Below are positions 9,826 through 20,695 of a stretch of DNA of 37,648 bases, piece by piece (positions within the stretch are counted from its first letter, which is position 1; each line of letters starts with the position of its first letter). The translations under genes and the position numbers were made by a program. The notes beneath the pieces are model-generated. The model had not been told where the DNA came from. It saw only the letters and a program-made list of their open reading frames with translations, and searched no databases. The stretch covers positions 1 through 37,648 of the forward strand of contig JAITJX010000139.1 of assembly GCA_031278765.1 (NCBI GenBank). Reading direction: 5' to 3'. Source of the DNA: Tannerella sp. (lineage in GTDB: Bacteria; Bacteroidota; Bacteroidia; Bacteroidales; Tannerellaceae).

Positions 9826-11088
9826 ATGGTTTTGAAACAAAACAAAGGTATTTCCGCTGGAGTTATGTCTTTATCGGAATTGAATTGTCTGGTAAAAACG
9901 GCTGTATATGAAATGCTTCCTGAAACGTATTGGATTCGCGCCGAGATAAGTGATGTACGGATAAACTCATCGTCAGGACATTGTTATCTCGAATTTGTTG
10001 AAAAAGACGAAAAATCGAATCAAATATCGGCAAAAGCACGCGGCACTATCTGGGTTCGCAACTTTCAAATTATCAAACCTTATTTTGAACAAGAAACAAG
10101 GCAACCGTTCATTTCGGGAATAAAAGTGCTTGTAAACGTATCGGTCGAGTTTCATGAGCTGTACGGCTACAGCCTGAATGTAAGCGATATAGATCCTTCA
10201 TATACCCTGGGCGACATGATGAGAAAGCGTAACGAAATTATCGAACGCCTGAAAAAAGAAGGCATTTTCACTCTCAATAAAGAATTGCCATTTCCCATTC
10301 TGCCACAACAAATAGCGTTAATTACGTCTCCAACGGCAGCCGGTTATGAAGATTTTACACATCAACTTGCAACCAACGAACAGGGATTTCAATTCTATAT
10401 TAAACTGTTTCCGGCATTAATGCAAGGAGAAAAAACGGAAGAAAGCATCATTTCCGCACTGGAACAAATCTATCCGCATAAAGAAAAATTTGATGTTGTC
10501 ATCATCATTCGCGGAGGAGGTTCAACTTCTGAACTGAGCAGTTTTGACTCCTATCGGCTTGCTGCTAATTGTGCGCAGTTTCCGTTACCAATCGTTACCG
10601 GCATAGGTCATGAACGGGACGAGACAGTGTTGGATTTGGTTGCAAACGTGCGACTGAAAACGCCGACGGCAGTTGCGACATTCCTAATTGAATGTATTGA
10701 AAATGAAGCGGAGAGATTGGATAATTGGATTTCATTTCTCACTTTAATACCCGATTTTCTGCACAGTGAAAACGAAAAAATCAGTAATATATCCGTATTG
10801 ATCGGTCATAATGCAGAGTTATATCTGTTGTCGAAACGAAAATTATTGGACGAATTTTATGTTTCGCTGAAACATAATGTCTCGGATTTTATTCTTGAAA
10901 GTAACCGTCTTATCGAATTTAAAGAGCAGTATATTCTTTTGGTATCGCCCGAAAATGTTTTAAAACGCGGATATTCGTTGACGTTTAAAAACGGAAAAAT
11001 CGTGAAACGAGCCAAAGAATTGACCGTTAATGATGAAATAATTATTAAGTTTGCAGACGGGGAAAAAACGGGAATAATTCATAAATAG
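9826..11088 (+). CDS. xseA: Exodeoxyribonuclease VII large subunit
   Basis: OB-fold N-terminus; PQQIALITSPTAAGYEDF, VVIIIRGGGSTSELSSFD, TGIGHERDETVLDLVANVRLKTPTAVATFL, C-terminal VLKRGYSLTFKNGKIV. Confidence 0.96.
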   Translation: MVLKQNKGISAGVMSLSELNCLVKTAVYEMLPETYWIRAEISDVRINSSSGHCYLEFVEKDEKSNQISAKARGTIWVRNFQIIKPYFEQETRQPFISGIKVLVNVSVEFHELYGYSLNVSDIDPSYTLGDMMRKRNEIIERLKKEGIFTLNKELPFPILPQQIALITSPTAAGYEDFTHQLATNEQGFQFYIKLFPALMQGEKTEESIISALEQIYPHKEKFDVVIIIRGGGSTSELSSFDSYRLAANCAQFPLPIVTGIGHERDETVLDLVANVRLKTPTAVATFLIECIENEAERLDNWISFLTLIPDFLHSENEKISNISVLIGHNAELYLLSKRKLLDEFYVSLKHNVSDFILESNRLIEFKEQYILLVSPENVLKRGYSLTFKNGKIVKRAKELTVNDEIIIKFADGEKTGIIHK

Positions 11089-11534
11089 ATTCACACAGAG
11101 GCGATATGTACAGAATGGATATTCACGGACGGGACGAATACTTTACTCTCAGACGTCGAAATGCAAAAAACTCCTCCCCACAGGACAAGTCTCTTTACCG
11201 AGCGGTAAATTTGCGGATTATAAGAGCGCAGCAGCATCGTGTTTATATACGGCATCACGTATGAGTATACATATTGAAGGCGGAAGATGAGATAACGGAA
11301 CGCCCCCTGCCTCCCGTTTCGCAGACGGATGTTCTGTATGTTGAGCTACTATTGAGGGTTATTTCCATGAACAGGCAATGGACGAAAGCCATAGTTTTTC
11401 TCAAATCACCACAAATTAAGGCCACAGTTTGAACAGCGCGACAATTTAAATTCTCGCTGATTTCTATCCTTCTAAAAAAGAATGTTTTATTACGAAAACG
11501 GATGAATATTAAGAATAAAATCAGAAAATAAATG

Positions 11535-11563
11535 TTGCTTTTAAAAAAAAGTTAGTATCTTTG
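11535..11563 (+). promoter_or_regulatory. Bacteroidetes promoter TTG-N18-TATCTTTG upstream of yceD-rpmF-fabH
   Basis: TTG at 11535-11537 and TATCTTTG at 11556-11563, about 30 bp before the yceD start. Confidence 0.7.
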
Positions 11564-11591
11564 CATAGTTTTTTTGCAACTTTTTTAGATT

Positions 11592-12140
11592 TTGGAAACG
11601 TTAAAACGATATGAAATTGATTTAAAAAATATACCTCTATCCTCACGTGAAGTGTTTTATTACGAACTTGGAAACGATTTTTTTGATCTCGTCGAAGGAA
11701 CGGAAGTAAGGCAAGGAAAAGTTGGCATAACGGTAGAAGTAGCAAAGGTTTCATCGGCGTATGAAATGAACTTTCATACCGAAGGCATAGTAAAAGTCGA
11801 GTGCGACAGATGCCTTGGAAACATAGAAATGTCTGTTAAAGCTGAAAACAAGTTACTTGTTACATTATGGGAAACATATTCCGAGACAAGTGATGAGCAG
11901 GTAACAGTTTCGGAAGAAGAAGGTACGATAAACATTGCTTGGTTTATGTACGAATTTATTGTGCTGGCATTGCCGTTGAAGCGAGTGCACAAAGAGGGAG
12001 AATGTGATGAAAACATGTCATCCATATTAAGAGAACTTTGTGTTGAAGAAGCCAGTGAAGAAAATAAATTGCAAACAGAGGGAGACAGACATATAGATCC
12101 CCGCTGGGAAGCCCTTCGCAATTTGATTGAAGATAATTAA
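11592..12140 (+). CDS. yceD: YceD/DUF177 family protein
   Basis: VKVECDRCLGNIEMSVKAENKLLVTL Cys motif; C-terminal IDPRWEALRNLIEDN; directly upstream of rpmF. Apparent TTG start. Confidence 0.85.
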   Translation: METLKRYEIDLKNIPLSSREVFYYELGNDFFDLVEGTEVRQGKVGITVEVAKVSSAYEMNFHTEGIVKVECDRCLGNIEMSVKAENKLLVTLWETYSETSDEQVTVSEEEGTINIAWFMYEFIVLALPLKRVHKEGECDENMSSILRELCVEEASEENKLQTEGDRHIDPRWEALRNLIEDN

Positions 12141-12159
12141 TTAAAAAAATAAAAACATT

Positions 12160-12345
12160 ATGGCACATCCTAAACGAAGACAAGGAAACACCCGTACGGC
12201 CAAGCGTAGAACGCACGACAAGGCAGTACTACCGACAATGGCTATATGTCCGAATTGCGGCGCATGGCATGTTTATCATACCGTATGTAACGAGTGTGGC
12301 TATTACAGAGGTAAGTTGGCAATCAAAAAAGAAGTGGCTGTTTAA
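12160..12345 (+). CDS. rpmF: 50S ribosomal protein L32
   Basis: MAHPKRRQGNTRTAKRRTHDKA...CPNCGAWHVYHTVCNECGYYRG; both CxxC zinc-ribbon pairs present. Confidence 0.97.
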   Translation: MAHPKRRQGNTRTAKRRTHDKAVLPTMAICPNCGAWHVYHTVCNECGYYRGKLAIKKEVAV

Positions 12346-12435
12346 AAAATGGCTCTTTGAGTAATTGAGTATTGGATTGCCCTGAAATGAAAACATTTAG
12401 GGCTATCCAGATTTTTATAAAAAGCATAAAAAACA

Positions 12436-13431
12436 ATGATAAATGCAGTAATAACAGGTATCGGAGGCTATGTTCCTAAAGACAAACTGACAAACGAAGA
12501 TTTGTCGAAAATCGTTGATACAACGGACGAGTGGATAATGTCGCGTGTAGGCATTAAGGAGCGTAGAATCCTTAGAGGCGGCAAAGCAATGTCATATATG
12601 GCTGTGAAAGCAGTAAATGAGTTGATTACAAAAACAGGAATTGACCCCGAATCCGTCGAAGGCATAATATGCGCCACTTCGACAAGCGATTATCTTTTCC
12701 CGCCCACATCAACTATCATAGCCTGTCAAACAGGCTGTAAGAATGCTTTCGCTTTCGATTTGCAGGCTGCCTGTTCGGGATTTATATATCTTCTGGAGAC
12801 TGTCGCAAATTACATTCGTTCGGGTAGATACAAACGCATCATAGCCGTTGCCGGCGATATGATGACCTCCATTACTAACTATACCGACCGCACAACTTGT
12901 CCATTATTTGGCGACGGTTGCGGAGCGATACTGGTGGAAGCTATCGAAGAAAAAATAGGTATTCTGGATTCTATTTTGCGGTCTGACGGTAGCGGATTGC
13001 CGTTCCTGCTGATGAAGGCAGGCGGATCAGCGCGTATGCCTTCTTACGAAACGATCGACAACCATGAACACACCGTTTATCAGGAAGGTAAAACCGTTTT
13101 CAAACACGCTGTTATTGAAATGGCAAATGTGGCGGCAGAAATTGTTGAGCGCAATGGATTGAGAAAGGAGAACATAGACTGGATCGTTCCGCATCAGGCA
13201 AACTTGCGCATCATCGACGCGGCTGCAAACCGTCTCGAAGTGTCTATTGAAAAGGTAATGATAAATATTCAAAAGTACGGCAACACAAGTTCCGGAAGTA
13301 TTCCGCTTTGCTTGTGGGAATGGGAACCGAAGTTGAAAAAAGGCGATAATCTGATACTTGCAGCATTCGGCGCAGGATTCACCTGGGGAGCGGCTTATCT
13401 GAAATGGGGTTATGACGGAAGCGATACATAA
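12436..13431 (+). CDS. fabH: Beta-ketoacyl-ACP synthase III
   Basis: [32 protein letters not shown] (catalytic Cys), [31 protein letters not shown]. Confidence 0.96.
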   Translation: MINAVITGIGGYVPKDKLTNEDLSKIVDTTDEWIMSRVGIKERRILRGGKAMSYMAVKAVNELITKTGIDPESVEGIICATSTSDYLFPPTSTIIACQTGCKNAFAFDLQAACSGFIYLLETVANYIRSGRYKRIIAVAGDMMTSITNYTDRTTCPLFGDGCGAILVEAIEEKIGILDSILRSDGSGLPFLLMKAGGSARMPSYETIDNHEHTVYQEGKTVFKHAVIEMANVAAEIVERNGLRKENIDWIVPHQANLRIIDAAANRLEVSIEKVMINIQKYGNTSSGSIPLCLWEWEPKLKKGDNLILAAFGAGFTWGAAYLKWGYDGSDT

Positions 13432-14302
13432 ATCCGGATTCGTCAATATTCTCGGGAATCCTAATGTTGGAAAATCGACATTAATGAACAGACTTGTAGG
13501 TGAGCGCGTTTCGATCACCACGTCAAAAGCGCAAACTACGCGACACAGGATTATGGGTATTGTAAACACCGATACGATGCAGATCGTCTATTCCGACACT
13601 CCGGGCGTATTGAAACCTAATTACAAATTGCAGGAATCAATGCTCGGCTTCTCGGAATCGGCCCTCGGAGATGCTGACGTTTTGCTCTATATGACTGACG
13701 TAATGGAGAAAACGGAAAAAAATGAAGATTTTTTGCATAAAGTTCAAAAAGCAGAATGTCCTGTTTTATTATTGATTAACAAAATCGATTTGACGAATCA
13801 AACAGAATTGGAAAAATTGGTAGCAAAATGGCATGAGCTGTTGCCGCAAGCGGAAATCTATCCCATTTCGGCACAGGCGAATTTCAATATTGACATCGTA
13901 AAAAAGAAGATTGAAGAAATGATTCCGCCTTCGCCGCCGTATTTTGAAAAAGACGCTTTGACCGACCGACCGGCACGATTTTTCGTTACGGAAATCATTC
14001 GCGAAAAAATTCTGCTTTATTATCAAAAAGAGATTCCATATTCGGTAGAAGTTGTTGTAGAGCAGTTTATTGAAGAGCGAAGTAAGATAAGCATCAGATC
14101 AATCATCATCGTTGAACGCGAATCGCAAAAAGGAATCATTATCGGACATCGAGGACAGGCGTTGAAAAAAACAGGAATGATGGCGCGCAAGGACTTGGAG
14201 AAATTTTTTGACAAGAAAGTGTTTCTCGAAATATTTGTCAAAGTTGAAGCAGACTGGCGAAACCGGGACAATATTTTGAAGCAGTTCGGATATGAATTAT
14301 AA
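13412..14302 (+). CDS. era: GTPase Era
   Basis: G1 [10 protein letters not shown]3 DTPG, G4 NKID; C-terminal KH domain with [43 protein letters not shown]. Confidence 0.96.
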   Translation: MTEAIHKSGFVNILGNPNVGKSTLMNRLVGERVSITTSKAQTTRHRIMGIVNTDTMQIVYSDTPGVLKPNYKLQESMLGFSESALGDADVLLYMTDVMEKTEKNEDFLHKVQKAECPVLLLINKIDLTNQTELEKLVAKWHELLPQAEIYPISAQANFNIDIVKKKIEEMIPPSPPYFEKDALTDRPARFFVTEIIREKILLYYQKEIPYSVEVVVEQFIEERSKISIRSIIIVERESQKGIIIGHRGQALKKTGMMARKDLEKFFDKKVFLEIFVKVEADWRNRDNILKQFGYEL

Positions 14303-14313
14303 ATATTGATTTT

Positions 14314-15627
14314 ATGAAAAATGTAGTAGCAATAGTAGGTCGTCCGAATGTGGGGAAATCCACTTTGTTTAACAGACTTACACAAACTCGTCAGGCAATA
14401 GTAGATGAGGAAGCAGGCACAACACGCGACCGCCAATACGGTAAAGTTGATTGGACAGGTCATGAATTTTCACTTATAGACACAGGCGGCTGGGTCGTAA
14501 ATTCGGAAGACATTTTTGAAGAAGAAATCAACAAACAGGTAAAAATCGCTATCGAAGAGGCGGATGTGATAATATTTGTCGTAGATATTCTGAACGGCGT
14601 TACCGACCTCGACGACGCGGTAGCCCGTATCCTTCATAAAAGTAAAAAACCGGTCATACTTGTTGCGAATAAGGCTGATAATTACGAAATTCATGCTCAG
14701 AGTGCAGAGTTTTACAGTCTCGCTCTCGGCAATCCGTTTTGCATTTCTTCCATAAATGGATCATATACAGGAGATTTATTAGATAAAATTATAGAAATGT
14801 TGCCTTCCGAAAGTGAAGGAGAACCGGAAGAAGAGTTGCCGAGAATTGCGATTGTTGGCCGTCCTAATGTTGGAAAATCCTCATTAATAAACGCCTTTAT
14901 GGGTGAAGAACGCCACATCGTAACCAATATTGCCGGTACCACTCGCGATTCGATATACACCAAATACAACAAATTCGGATTGAACTTCTATCTCGTTGAT
15001 ACCGCAGGAATACGTAAAAAAGGAAAAGTGAATGAAAATCCGGAATATTATTCTGTTATACGCTCCATTAGAGCAATTGAAAATTCCGATATATGCGTAT
15101 TAATGGTTGATGCCGTGCGAGGTATTGAAAGCCAGGATTTAAACATATTTCAGACAATTCAGAAAAACCGGAAAGGGCTTGTTGTATGCGTTAATAAATG
15201 GGATTTGGTGGAAGACAAGTCGCAGGCGGCAATCAATACATTTATTAATGCGATTTATGAACGTTTTGCGCCGTTTACGGATTTTCCGGTACTTTTCATT
15301 TCTGCGACGACTAAACAGCGTATCTTCAAGATATTGGAGAAAGTGAAAGAAATATATGACAATCGTCGAAAACGCATATCGACCGCAAAATTGAACGAAA
15401 TCATGTTGCCGATCATCGAAAAAACTCCTCCACCGTCAAACAAGGGCAAATATATAAAAATTAAATATATAACACAATTGCCCGGAGGAGGAATCCCATC
15501 ATTCGTATTTTTCTGCAACCTGTCGCAATGGGTCAAAGAACCTTATCGCAGATTTCTCGAAAACAAACTGCGGGAAAACTGGAATTTTAACGGCACGCCG
15601 ATACATGTATTTATGCGGGAAAAATGA
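14314..15627 (+). CDS. der: Ribosome-associated double GTPase Der (EngA)
   Basis: Two G domains ([14 protein letters not shown] and [30 protein letters not shown]) plus KH-like C-terminus. Confidence 0.97.
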   Translation: MKNVVAIVGRPNVGKSTLFNRLTQTRQAIVDEEAGTTRDRQYGKVDWTGHEFSLIDTGGWVVNSEDIFEEEINKQVKIAIEEADVIIFVVDILNGVTDLDDAVARILHKSKKPVILVANKADNYEIHAQSAEFYSLALGNPFCISSINGSYTGDLLDKIIEMLPSESEGEPEEELPRIAIVGRPNVGKSSLINAFMGEERHIVTNIAGTTRDSIYTKYNKFGLNFYLVDTAGIRKKGKVNENPEYYSVIRSIRAIENSDICVLMVDAVRGIESQDLNIFQTIQKNRKGLVVCVNKWDLVEDKSQAAINTFINAIYERFAPFTDFPVLFISATTKQRIFKILEKVKEIYDNRRKRISTAKLNEIMLPIIEKTPPPSNKGKYIKIKYITQLPGGGIPSFVFFCNLSQWVKEPYRRFLENKLRENWNFNGTPIHVFMREK

Positions 15628-15648
15628 TTGGAAAGTAATGAAAACATA

Positions 15649-16797
15649 TTAAGATATATCAATCAGTTCGAGAAGTTTTTCCACGGCTTTCTCTTCGGGG
15701 ATATTTTTAAGCATCAACTCTTTACCTTTATATAAACTGATTTTTCCACGTCCGGTGCCAACGTATCCATAGTCGGCATCTGCCATTTCACCCGGCCCGT
15801 TTACAATACAACCCATAACAGCTATTTTCAGATTTTTCAGGTGCGACGTCGCCTCTTTTACTTTTTTTAACGTTGTTTGCAAGTCAAAAAGCGTTCGACC
15901 GCAACTTGGACATGCTATGTATTCGTTTTTTGTAATTCGCGTACGTGTTGCCTGCAAAATACCGAAAGCTACGGGTATTTCATTTTCGGGATTTTCCGAA
16001 AGAGAAACACGAATCGTATCGCCGATTCCATCAACAAGCAAACTCCCTATCCCAATAGCCGATTTGATACGACCGTCTTCGCCATCTCCTGCCTCCGTAA
16101 CGCCCAAATGCAAAGGATAATGAAAAGCCTCCTTATCCATTCTGGCAACCAACATGCGTACGGAATTGATCATAAGCGCCGTATTTGAGGATTTTAACGA
16201 AACTACTATCTTTTCAAAATTTTCCTCGCGACAAATCCGAAGCGCTTCCAGGCAACTTTCCACCATCCCAAACGGAGTATCGCCATAACGATTCATCATT
16301 CTCTCGCTCAAAGAACCGTGATTTACGCCGATACGAATTGCCGTATCATGCTTTTTACAAACATTCAGTAAATTGACAAATTTTTCTTTCATCAAAAGGC
16401 GTTCCTGTTCAAACTCCTCATCCGTATAGCCGGAATTGTTTTTTTTAATGGATTTCACAAAATTTCCGGGATTAATACGTACTTTTTCAACATACTGCGC
16501 CGCCACTTCGGCTATCGCAGGATTGAAATGAATATCCGCAACAAGAGGAGTTGTGTAGCCGCGTTTACGTAATTCTTTACGTATTAATCCTAAATTTTGA
16601 GATTCGCGGATGCTTCGAGCCGTAAAACGCACCAGCTCGGCACCCGCTTCAATAATTCTGACCGCCTGGTTAACTGATTTTTTAACATCATTCGTATCGG
16701 TATTAACCATCGATTGCACGCGAACAGGATTATCACCCCCAAGCCTCAAGTTGCCAATCCGAACTTCTATTGATTTACGTCTTTGACTGTTATACAT
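15649..16797 (-). CDS. ispG: 4-hydroxy-3-methylbut-2-enyl diphosphate synthase, short two-domain form
   Basis: VRVQSMVNTDTNDV, PLVADIHFNP, KVRINPGNF, IRIGVNHGSLSERMMNRYGDTPFGMVESC, HLGVTEAGDGEDGRIKSAIGIG, CPSCGRT...MGCIVNGPGE [4Fe-4S] ligands. Confidence 0.95.
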   Translation of the reverse strand: MYNSQRRKSIEVRIGNLRLGGDNPVRVQSMVNTDTNDVKKSVNQAVRIIEAGAELVRFTARSIRESQNLGLIRKELRKRGYTTPLVADIHFNPAIAEVAAQYVEKVRINPGNFVKSIKKNNSGYTDEEFEQERLLMKEKFVNLLNVCKKHDTAIRIGVNHGSLSERMMNRYGDTPFGMVESCLEALRICREENFEKIVVSLKSSNTALMINSVRMLVARMDKEAFHYPLHLGVTEAGDGEDGRIKSAIGIGSLLVDGIGDTIRVSLSENPENEIPVAFGILQATRTRITKNEYIACPSCGRTLFDLQTTLKKVKEATSHLKNLKIAVMGCIVNGPGEMADADYGYVGTGRGKISLYKGKELMLKNIPEEKAVEKLLELIDIS

Positions 16798-17304
16798 TCA
16801 ATTTGTCTTGAAATTATAAGATACCTTTTGCAACTCCCTGTTTGCTTTTACTATTTTTTCTTTCAAACTCTCCTTGTATGATATTAATTTTTCTTTCAGT
16901 TCGACATCTGTTGCCGCAAGGATTTGAGATGCAAGAACTGCGCTGTTCAGCGAGGCGTTTATTCCGACAGTTGCAACCGGAATTCCCGGAGGCATCTGGA
17001 CTATGGCAAGAAGTGCATCCATGCCTTCGAGTGAAGAACTGATCGGTACGCCTATTACGGGAAGCGTCGTCATCGAGGCTATTACGCCACAAAGATGGGC
17101 TGCCATACCGGCGGCGGCAATGATGACTTTTATGCCCCTTTTTTCCGCATTTTTTGCAAATTCTTCGACTGCTTCAGGCGTACGATGTGCCGATAATGCA
17201 TTCATTTCAAACGGTATCTCCATCGCGTCAAGGAATGACGCCGCTTTCTCCATTATGGGCAAATCCGACGTACTGCCCATTATTATACTAACTGCCGGTT
17301 TCAT
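16798..17304 (-). CDS. purE: 5-(carboxyamino)imidazole ribonucleotide mutase
   Basis: VSIIMGSTSDLPIMEKAA, SAHRTPEAVEEFAKNA, IAAAGMAAHLCGVIASMTTLPVIGVPI. Confidence 0.95.
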   Translation of the reverse strand: MKPAVSIIMGSTSDLPIMEKAASFLDAMEIPFEMNALSAHRTPEAVEEFAKNAEKRGIKVIIAAAGMAAHLCGVIASMTTLPVIGVPISSSLEGMDALLAIVQMPPGIPVATVGINASLNSAVLASQILAATDVELKEKLISYKESLKEKIVKANRELQKVSYNFKTN

Positions 17305-17498
17305 TTTTTTATTAAGATTTTATGCTGCAAATATATAATATATAAAATAAAAAACAAATAAAAATGCCAGGGAAGCAATCACCAACCTCGACAGGCCCAA
17401 TACGGGGAAATCTTCCCTTCTCGGAAATCGCTACGATGAAAGATAACATGCCAACATTTTCGGACATAGAAACAGATTGACGGATGGAAAAACGAAAC

Positions 17499-18479
17499 CT
17501 ATCTCGAAACTATCTCCAATACATTAATCAATGTTGGATCGACAGGTTTGTCGTTTTTTATCGCTTTGGCAAATGGAACAAGGACTATTTCGTCGTTTAC
17601 AACGCCTATCATCACGTTGCGCTGATCTTCCAGAAGCGCGTCAATGGCGGCAACTCCCATACGTGTGGCAAGGATTCTGTCTTGTGCCGAAGGCGCTCCG
17701 CCACGCTGTAAATGTCCCAATATTGATACTCTTACATCAAACTGGGGATATTCGTTTTTTACACGCTCGGCAACCCCCATAGCGCCGCCTGTGATTTCAC
17801 TTTCGGCAACGAGCACAATACTGCTGTTCTTTGATTTACGAAATCCTGTTTCAATCATTTCCGCCAACTGATCTTTCTGAAGAGAAATTTCGGGAATGAT
17901 AGCCGCTTCGGCCCCCGATGCAATCGCGCCGTTCAAGGCAAGAAATCCCGCATCACGTCCCATCACTTCAATAAAAAACAGACGTTCGTGAGAAGAGGCC
18001 GTATCGCGAATCTTATCGACACATTCCACAATAGTATTAAGCGCCGTATCATAGCCAATTGTAGTATCCGTACCGTAAAGATCGTTGTCAATAGTACCCG
18101 GAAGTCCGACAACAGGATAGTTGAATTTTTGTGCAAAACTGCGAGCGCCCGTAAGACTGCCGTCTCCTCCTATCACAACTAACGCATCAATACCATATTT
18201 CATCAAGTTATCATAGGCTTTCTGCATTCCTTCGGATGTCTTAAATTCTTCACTCCGCGCCGTTTTAAGAATCGTACCTCCACGCTGTATAATATTACTT
18301 ACATTTTGAGTCTTAAAATCTTCTATTTCATCAGATATCAATCCCTTATAACCGCGATAAATACCTTTAACACTCATTCCCTGAGCAATGGCCGAACGTG
18401 TTATTGCCCGAATCGCCGCATTCATACCTGGAGCATCTCCTCCCGATGTTAAAACTCCAATACATTTAATTTCCGACAT
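17499..18479 (-). CDS. pfkA: ATP-dependent 6-phosphofructokinase
   Basis: [29 protein letters not shown] (Gly-type, ATP-dependent), [47 protein letters not shown]. Confidence 0.96.
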   Translation of the reverse strand: MSEIKCIGVLTSGGDAPGMNAAIRAITRSAIAQGMSVKGIYRGYKGLISDEIEDFKTQNVSNIIQRGGTILKTARSEEFKTSEGMQKAYDNLMKYGIDALVVIGGDGSLTGARSFAQKFNYPVVGLPGTIDNDLYGTDTTIGYDTALNTIVECVDKIRDTASSHERLFFIEVMGRDAGFLALNGAIASGAEAAIIPEISLQKDQLAEMIETGFRKSKNSSIVLVAESEITGGAMGVAERVKNEYPQFDVRVSILGHLQRGGAPSAQDRILATRMGVAAIDALLEDQRNVMIGVVNDEIVLVPFAKAIKNDKPVDPTLINVLEIVSR

Positions 18480-18621
18480 ATTAATCTATATTTTAAAAAC
18501 CTGTGAAGGCGCAAAATTACACAAAAATCCCGATACTTACAAGTTAATTAATAATTGACAATTATCAATTCTCAATTGCTTTGCAGTAAAACGCCTCAAA
18601 AAAAGAATTAACCCCAAAAAC

Positions 18622-18652
18622 TTGTATATGTTGTTGAATCAGTTTAATTTTG
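18622..18652 (+). promoter_or_regulatory. Bacteroidetes promoter TTG-N20-TAATTTTG upstream of GH97 gene
   Basis: TTG 18622-18624, TAATTTTG 18645-18652; CDS starts at 18690. Confidence 0.65.
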
Positions 18653-18689
18653 CAAAATTAAATTAACAAAACTATCCATAAAACAAATC

Positions 18690-20690
18690 ATGATGAAGAA
18701 AAACATTTTTATTACATTAACCGTCAGCATTCTATCTCTGAATGTTGTTGCACAGAAAAATTTTACGCTCAAATCGCCCGACGGCAAAATCGAGACAGGC
18801 GTATTGGTAAACAAAACCATCTGTTATCACGTCTCGCACGAAGGCGACCTGATGCTTGACAAATCACAGATTTCAATGAAATTAAACGATGGTACGGTAT
18901 GGGGTGTGGAAGCGAAACTATCCGGCGTACCGCAAACAAAAACCATCAATGCAACCATTGACGCTCCGGTATATAAGCGCAAGCAAATCAAAGACAACTA
19001 TAACGAGCTGACATTGAAATTCAAAGGCGACTACATGCTTATTTTCCGCGCATACAATGACGGAATCGCATACCGGTTCGTCTCTACGACAAAAAAAACA
19101 TTTATTGTAGAAAACGAACAGGCGGAATTTAACTTTCCGACCGATTCCAAAATATATGTTACCTACACCAACAAGTCTGAAGACACACCGCTTGACCTCC
19201 AATTTGAAAATTCTTTCGAACAACCGTATCATAACATAAAAATTTCGGAATGGAACAAAAAACGTTACGGACAAACGCCTGTTGTTGTGGAAGGTGCAAA
19301 CGGCAAGAAAATATGCATTACCGACGCTGATATGTTGAACTATCCTGGCATGTTCATGTATCCCACAGAGAAACCGAATGTCCTGAAAGCGGTATTTGCT
19401 CCTTACGTATCTAAGGAAGAACAGAGCCAGCAAGGTAATGCGGCGCATGTTTCCGTTATTGAACGTGAAAAATACATTGCGAAATACGACGGGGCAACCA
19501 CTTTCCCCTGGCGTGCAATCGTTATTTCCGAAAAGGACACTCAACTCGCCGACAACGATATGGTTTATCGCCTTGCCACTCCGTCGAAAGGCGATTTTTC
19601 ATGGGTAAAACCGGGCAAAGTGGCATGGGACTGGTGGAACGACTGGAATCTGTACGGTGTGGATTTTAAGACAGGCGTAAATAATGAGACTTATAAATAT
19701 TACATTGATTTCGCTTCAAAATACGAGATAGAATACGTCATTCTCGACGACGGCTGGTCGGATGGCAAAAAGGCGGATTTATTTTTCGTTGTGCCTGCCA
19801 TAAATCTCCCTGATCTGGTTGCTTACGCTCAGTCCAAAAATGTGGAAATTATCCTTTGGGCTGGTTATTCGGCTTTCGGTAAAGACATGGAATCTATCTG
19901 CAAACATTACAGCGAGATGGGCATCAAAGGCTTCAAGGTCGATTTCATGGACAGAGACGACCAGAGAGTTGTCAATTTCCACTACCGCGCCGCCGAAATT
20001 GCCGCCCGCTACAAATTGCTGCTTGATTTTCACGGCACATACAAACCGACCGGACTGCAACGCACATACCCGAATGTCATTAATTTTGAAGCAGTCCACG
20101 GCCTCGAACAACTGAAATGGAACGCAAGAGATGATCAGGTGACGCACGACGTAATCATCCCTTTTATTCGTCAGGTAGCCGGACCGATGGATTACACGCA
20201 GGGTGCCATGCGCAACGCAACAAAAAATAATTACCGCGCCGTATACAACGAGCCGATGAGTCAGGGCACACGCAGTCGCCAACTGGCCGAATATGTAATA
20301 TTCGAATCGCCTTTGAGCATGCTTTGCGATGCGCCAACCAATTATATGGCAGAGCCGGAATGTACCGAATATATCTCCAAAGTGCCGACCGTTTGGGATA
20401 ATACCATTGCACTGAACGGCGAAATAGGAAAATATGTAACCATTGCCCGCCAAAAAGGTGATGTATGGTATGTTGGTAGCATGACAAACTGGGATGCACG
20501 CGAGCTCGAAATCGACCTTTCGTTTCTCGGTGAAGGCTCATTCAAGGGCGAAGTATTCCGGGACGGCGTCAATGCCAGACGCACAGCGCGCGATTACAAG
20601 AAAGAAACAATAGACATCGCCGCCAATCGCAAACTGAAAATCGCAATGGCGCCGGGAGGCGGATATGTCGTTGTCATATCAAGAAAATAA
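18690..20690 (+). CDS. Glycoside hydrolase family 97 protein
   Basis: Signal MKKNIFITLTVSILSLNVVAQ; FTLKSPDGKIETGVLVNKTICYHV; WVKPGKVAWDWWNDWN; YVILDDGW; GIKGFKVDFMDRDDQ; LDFHGTYKPTGLQRTYPNVINFEAVHGLE, all GH97 motifs. KVDFMD suggests the retaining subgroup (inference). Confidence 0.92.
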   Translation: MMKKNIFITLTVSILSLNVVAQKNFTLKSPDGKIETGVLVNKTICYHVSHEGDLMLDKSQISMKLNDGTVWGVEAKLSGVPQTKTINATIDAPVYKRKQIKDNYNELTLKFKGDYMLIFRAYNDGIAYRFVSTTKKTFIVENEQAEFNFPTDSKIYVTYTNKSEDTPLDLQFENSFEQPYHNIKISEWNKKRYGQTPVVVEGANGKKICITDADMLNYPGMFMYPTEKPNVLKAVFAPYVSKEEQSQQGNAAHVSVIEREKYIAKYDGATTFPWRAIVISEKDTQLADNDMVYRLATPSKGDFSWVKPGKVAWDWWNDWNLYGVDFKTGVNNETYKYYIDFASKYEIEYVILDDGWSDGKKADLFFVVPAINLPDLVAYAQSKNVEIILWAGYSAFGKDMESICKHYSEMGIKGFKVDFMDRDDQRVVNFHYRAAEIAARYKLLLDFHGTYKPTGLQRTYPNVINFEAVHGLEQLKWNARDDQVTHDVIIPFIRQVAGPMDYTQGAMRNATKNNYRAVYNEPMSQGTRSRQLAEYVIFESPLSMLCDAPTNYMAEPECTEYISKVPTVWDNTIALNGEIGKYVTIARQKGDVWYVGSMTNWDARELEIDLSFLGEGSFKGEVFRDGVNARRTARDYKKETIDIAANRKLKIAMAPGGGYVVVISRK

Positions 20691-20695
20691 AACAA

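Noticed and set aside
12160-15627. rpmF-fabH-era-der cluster as a novel system
   Set aside because: This is a common conserved housekeeping order; nothing unusual in the encoded proteins.
18549-18576. Near-palindromic aattgacaattatcaattctcaatt near pfkA
   Set aside because: AT-rich imperfect inverted repeat of a type common in Bacteroidetes intergenic DNA; too weak to call as a functional element.
19779-20453. 224-aa minus-strand ORF
   Set aside because: Antisense to GH97 catalytic domain; no domain or start context.
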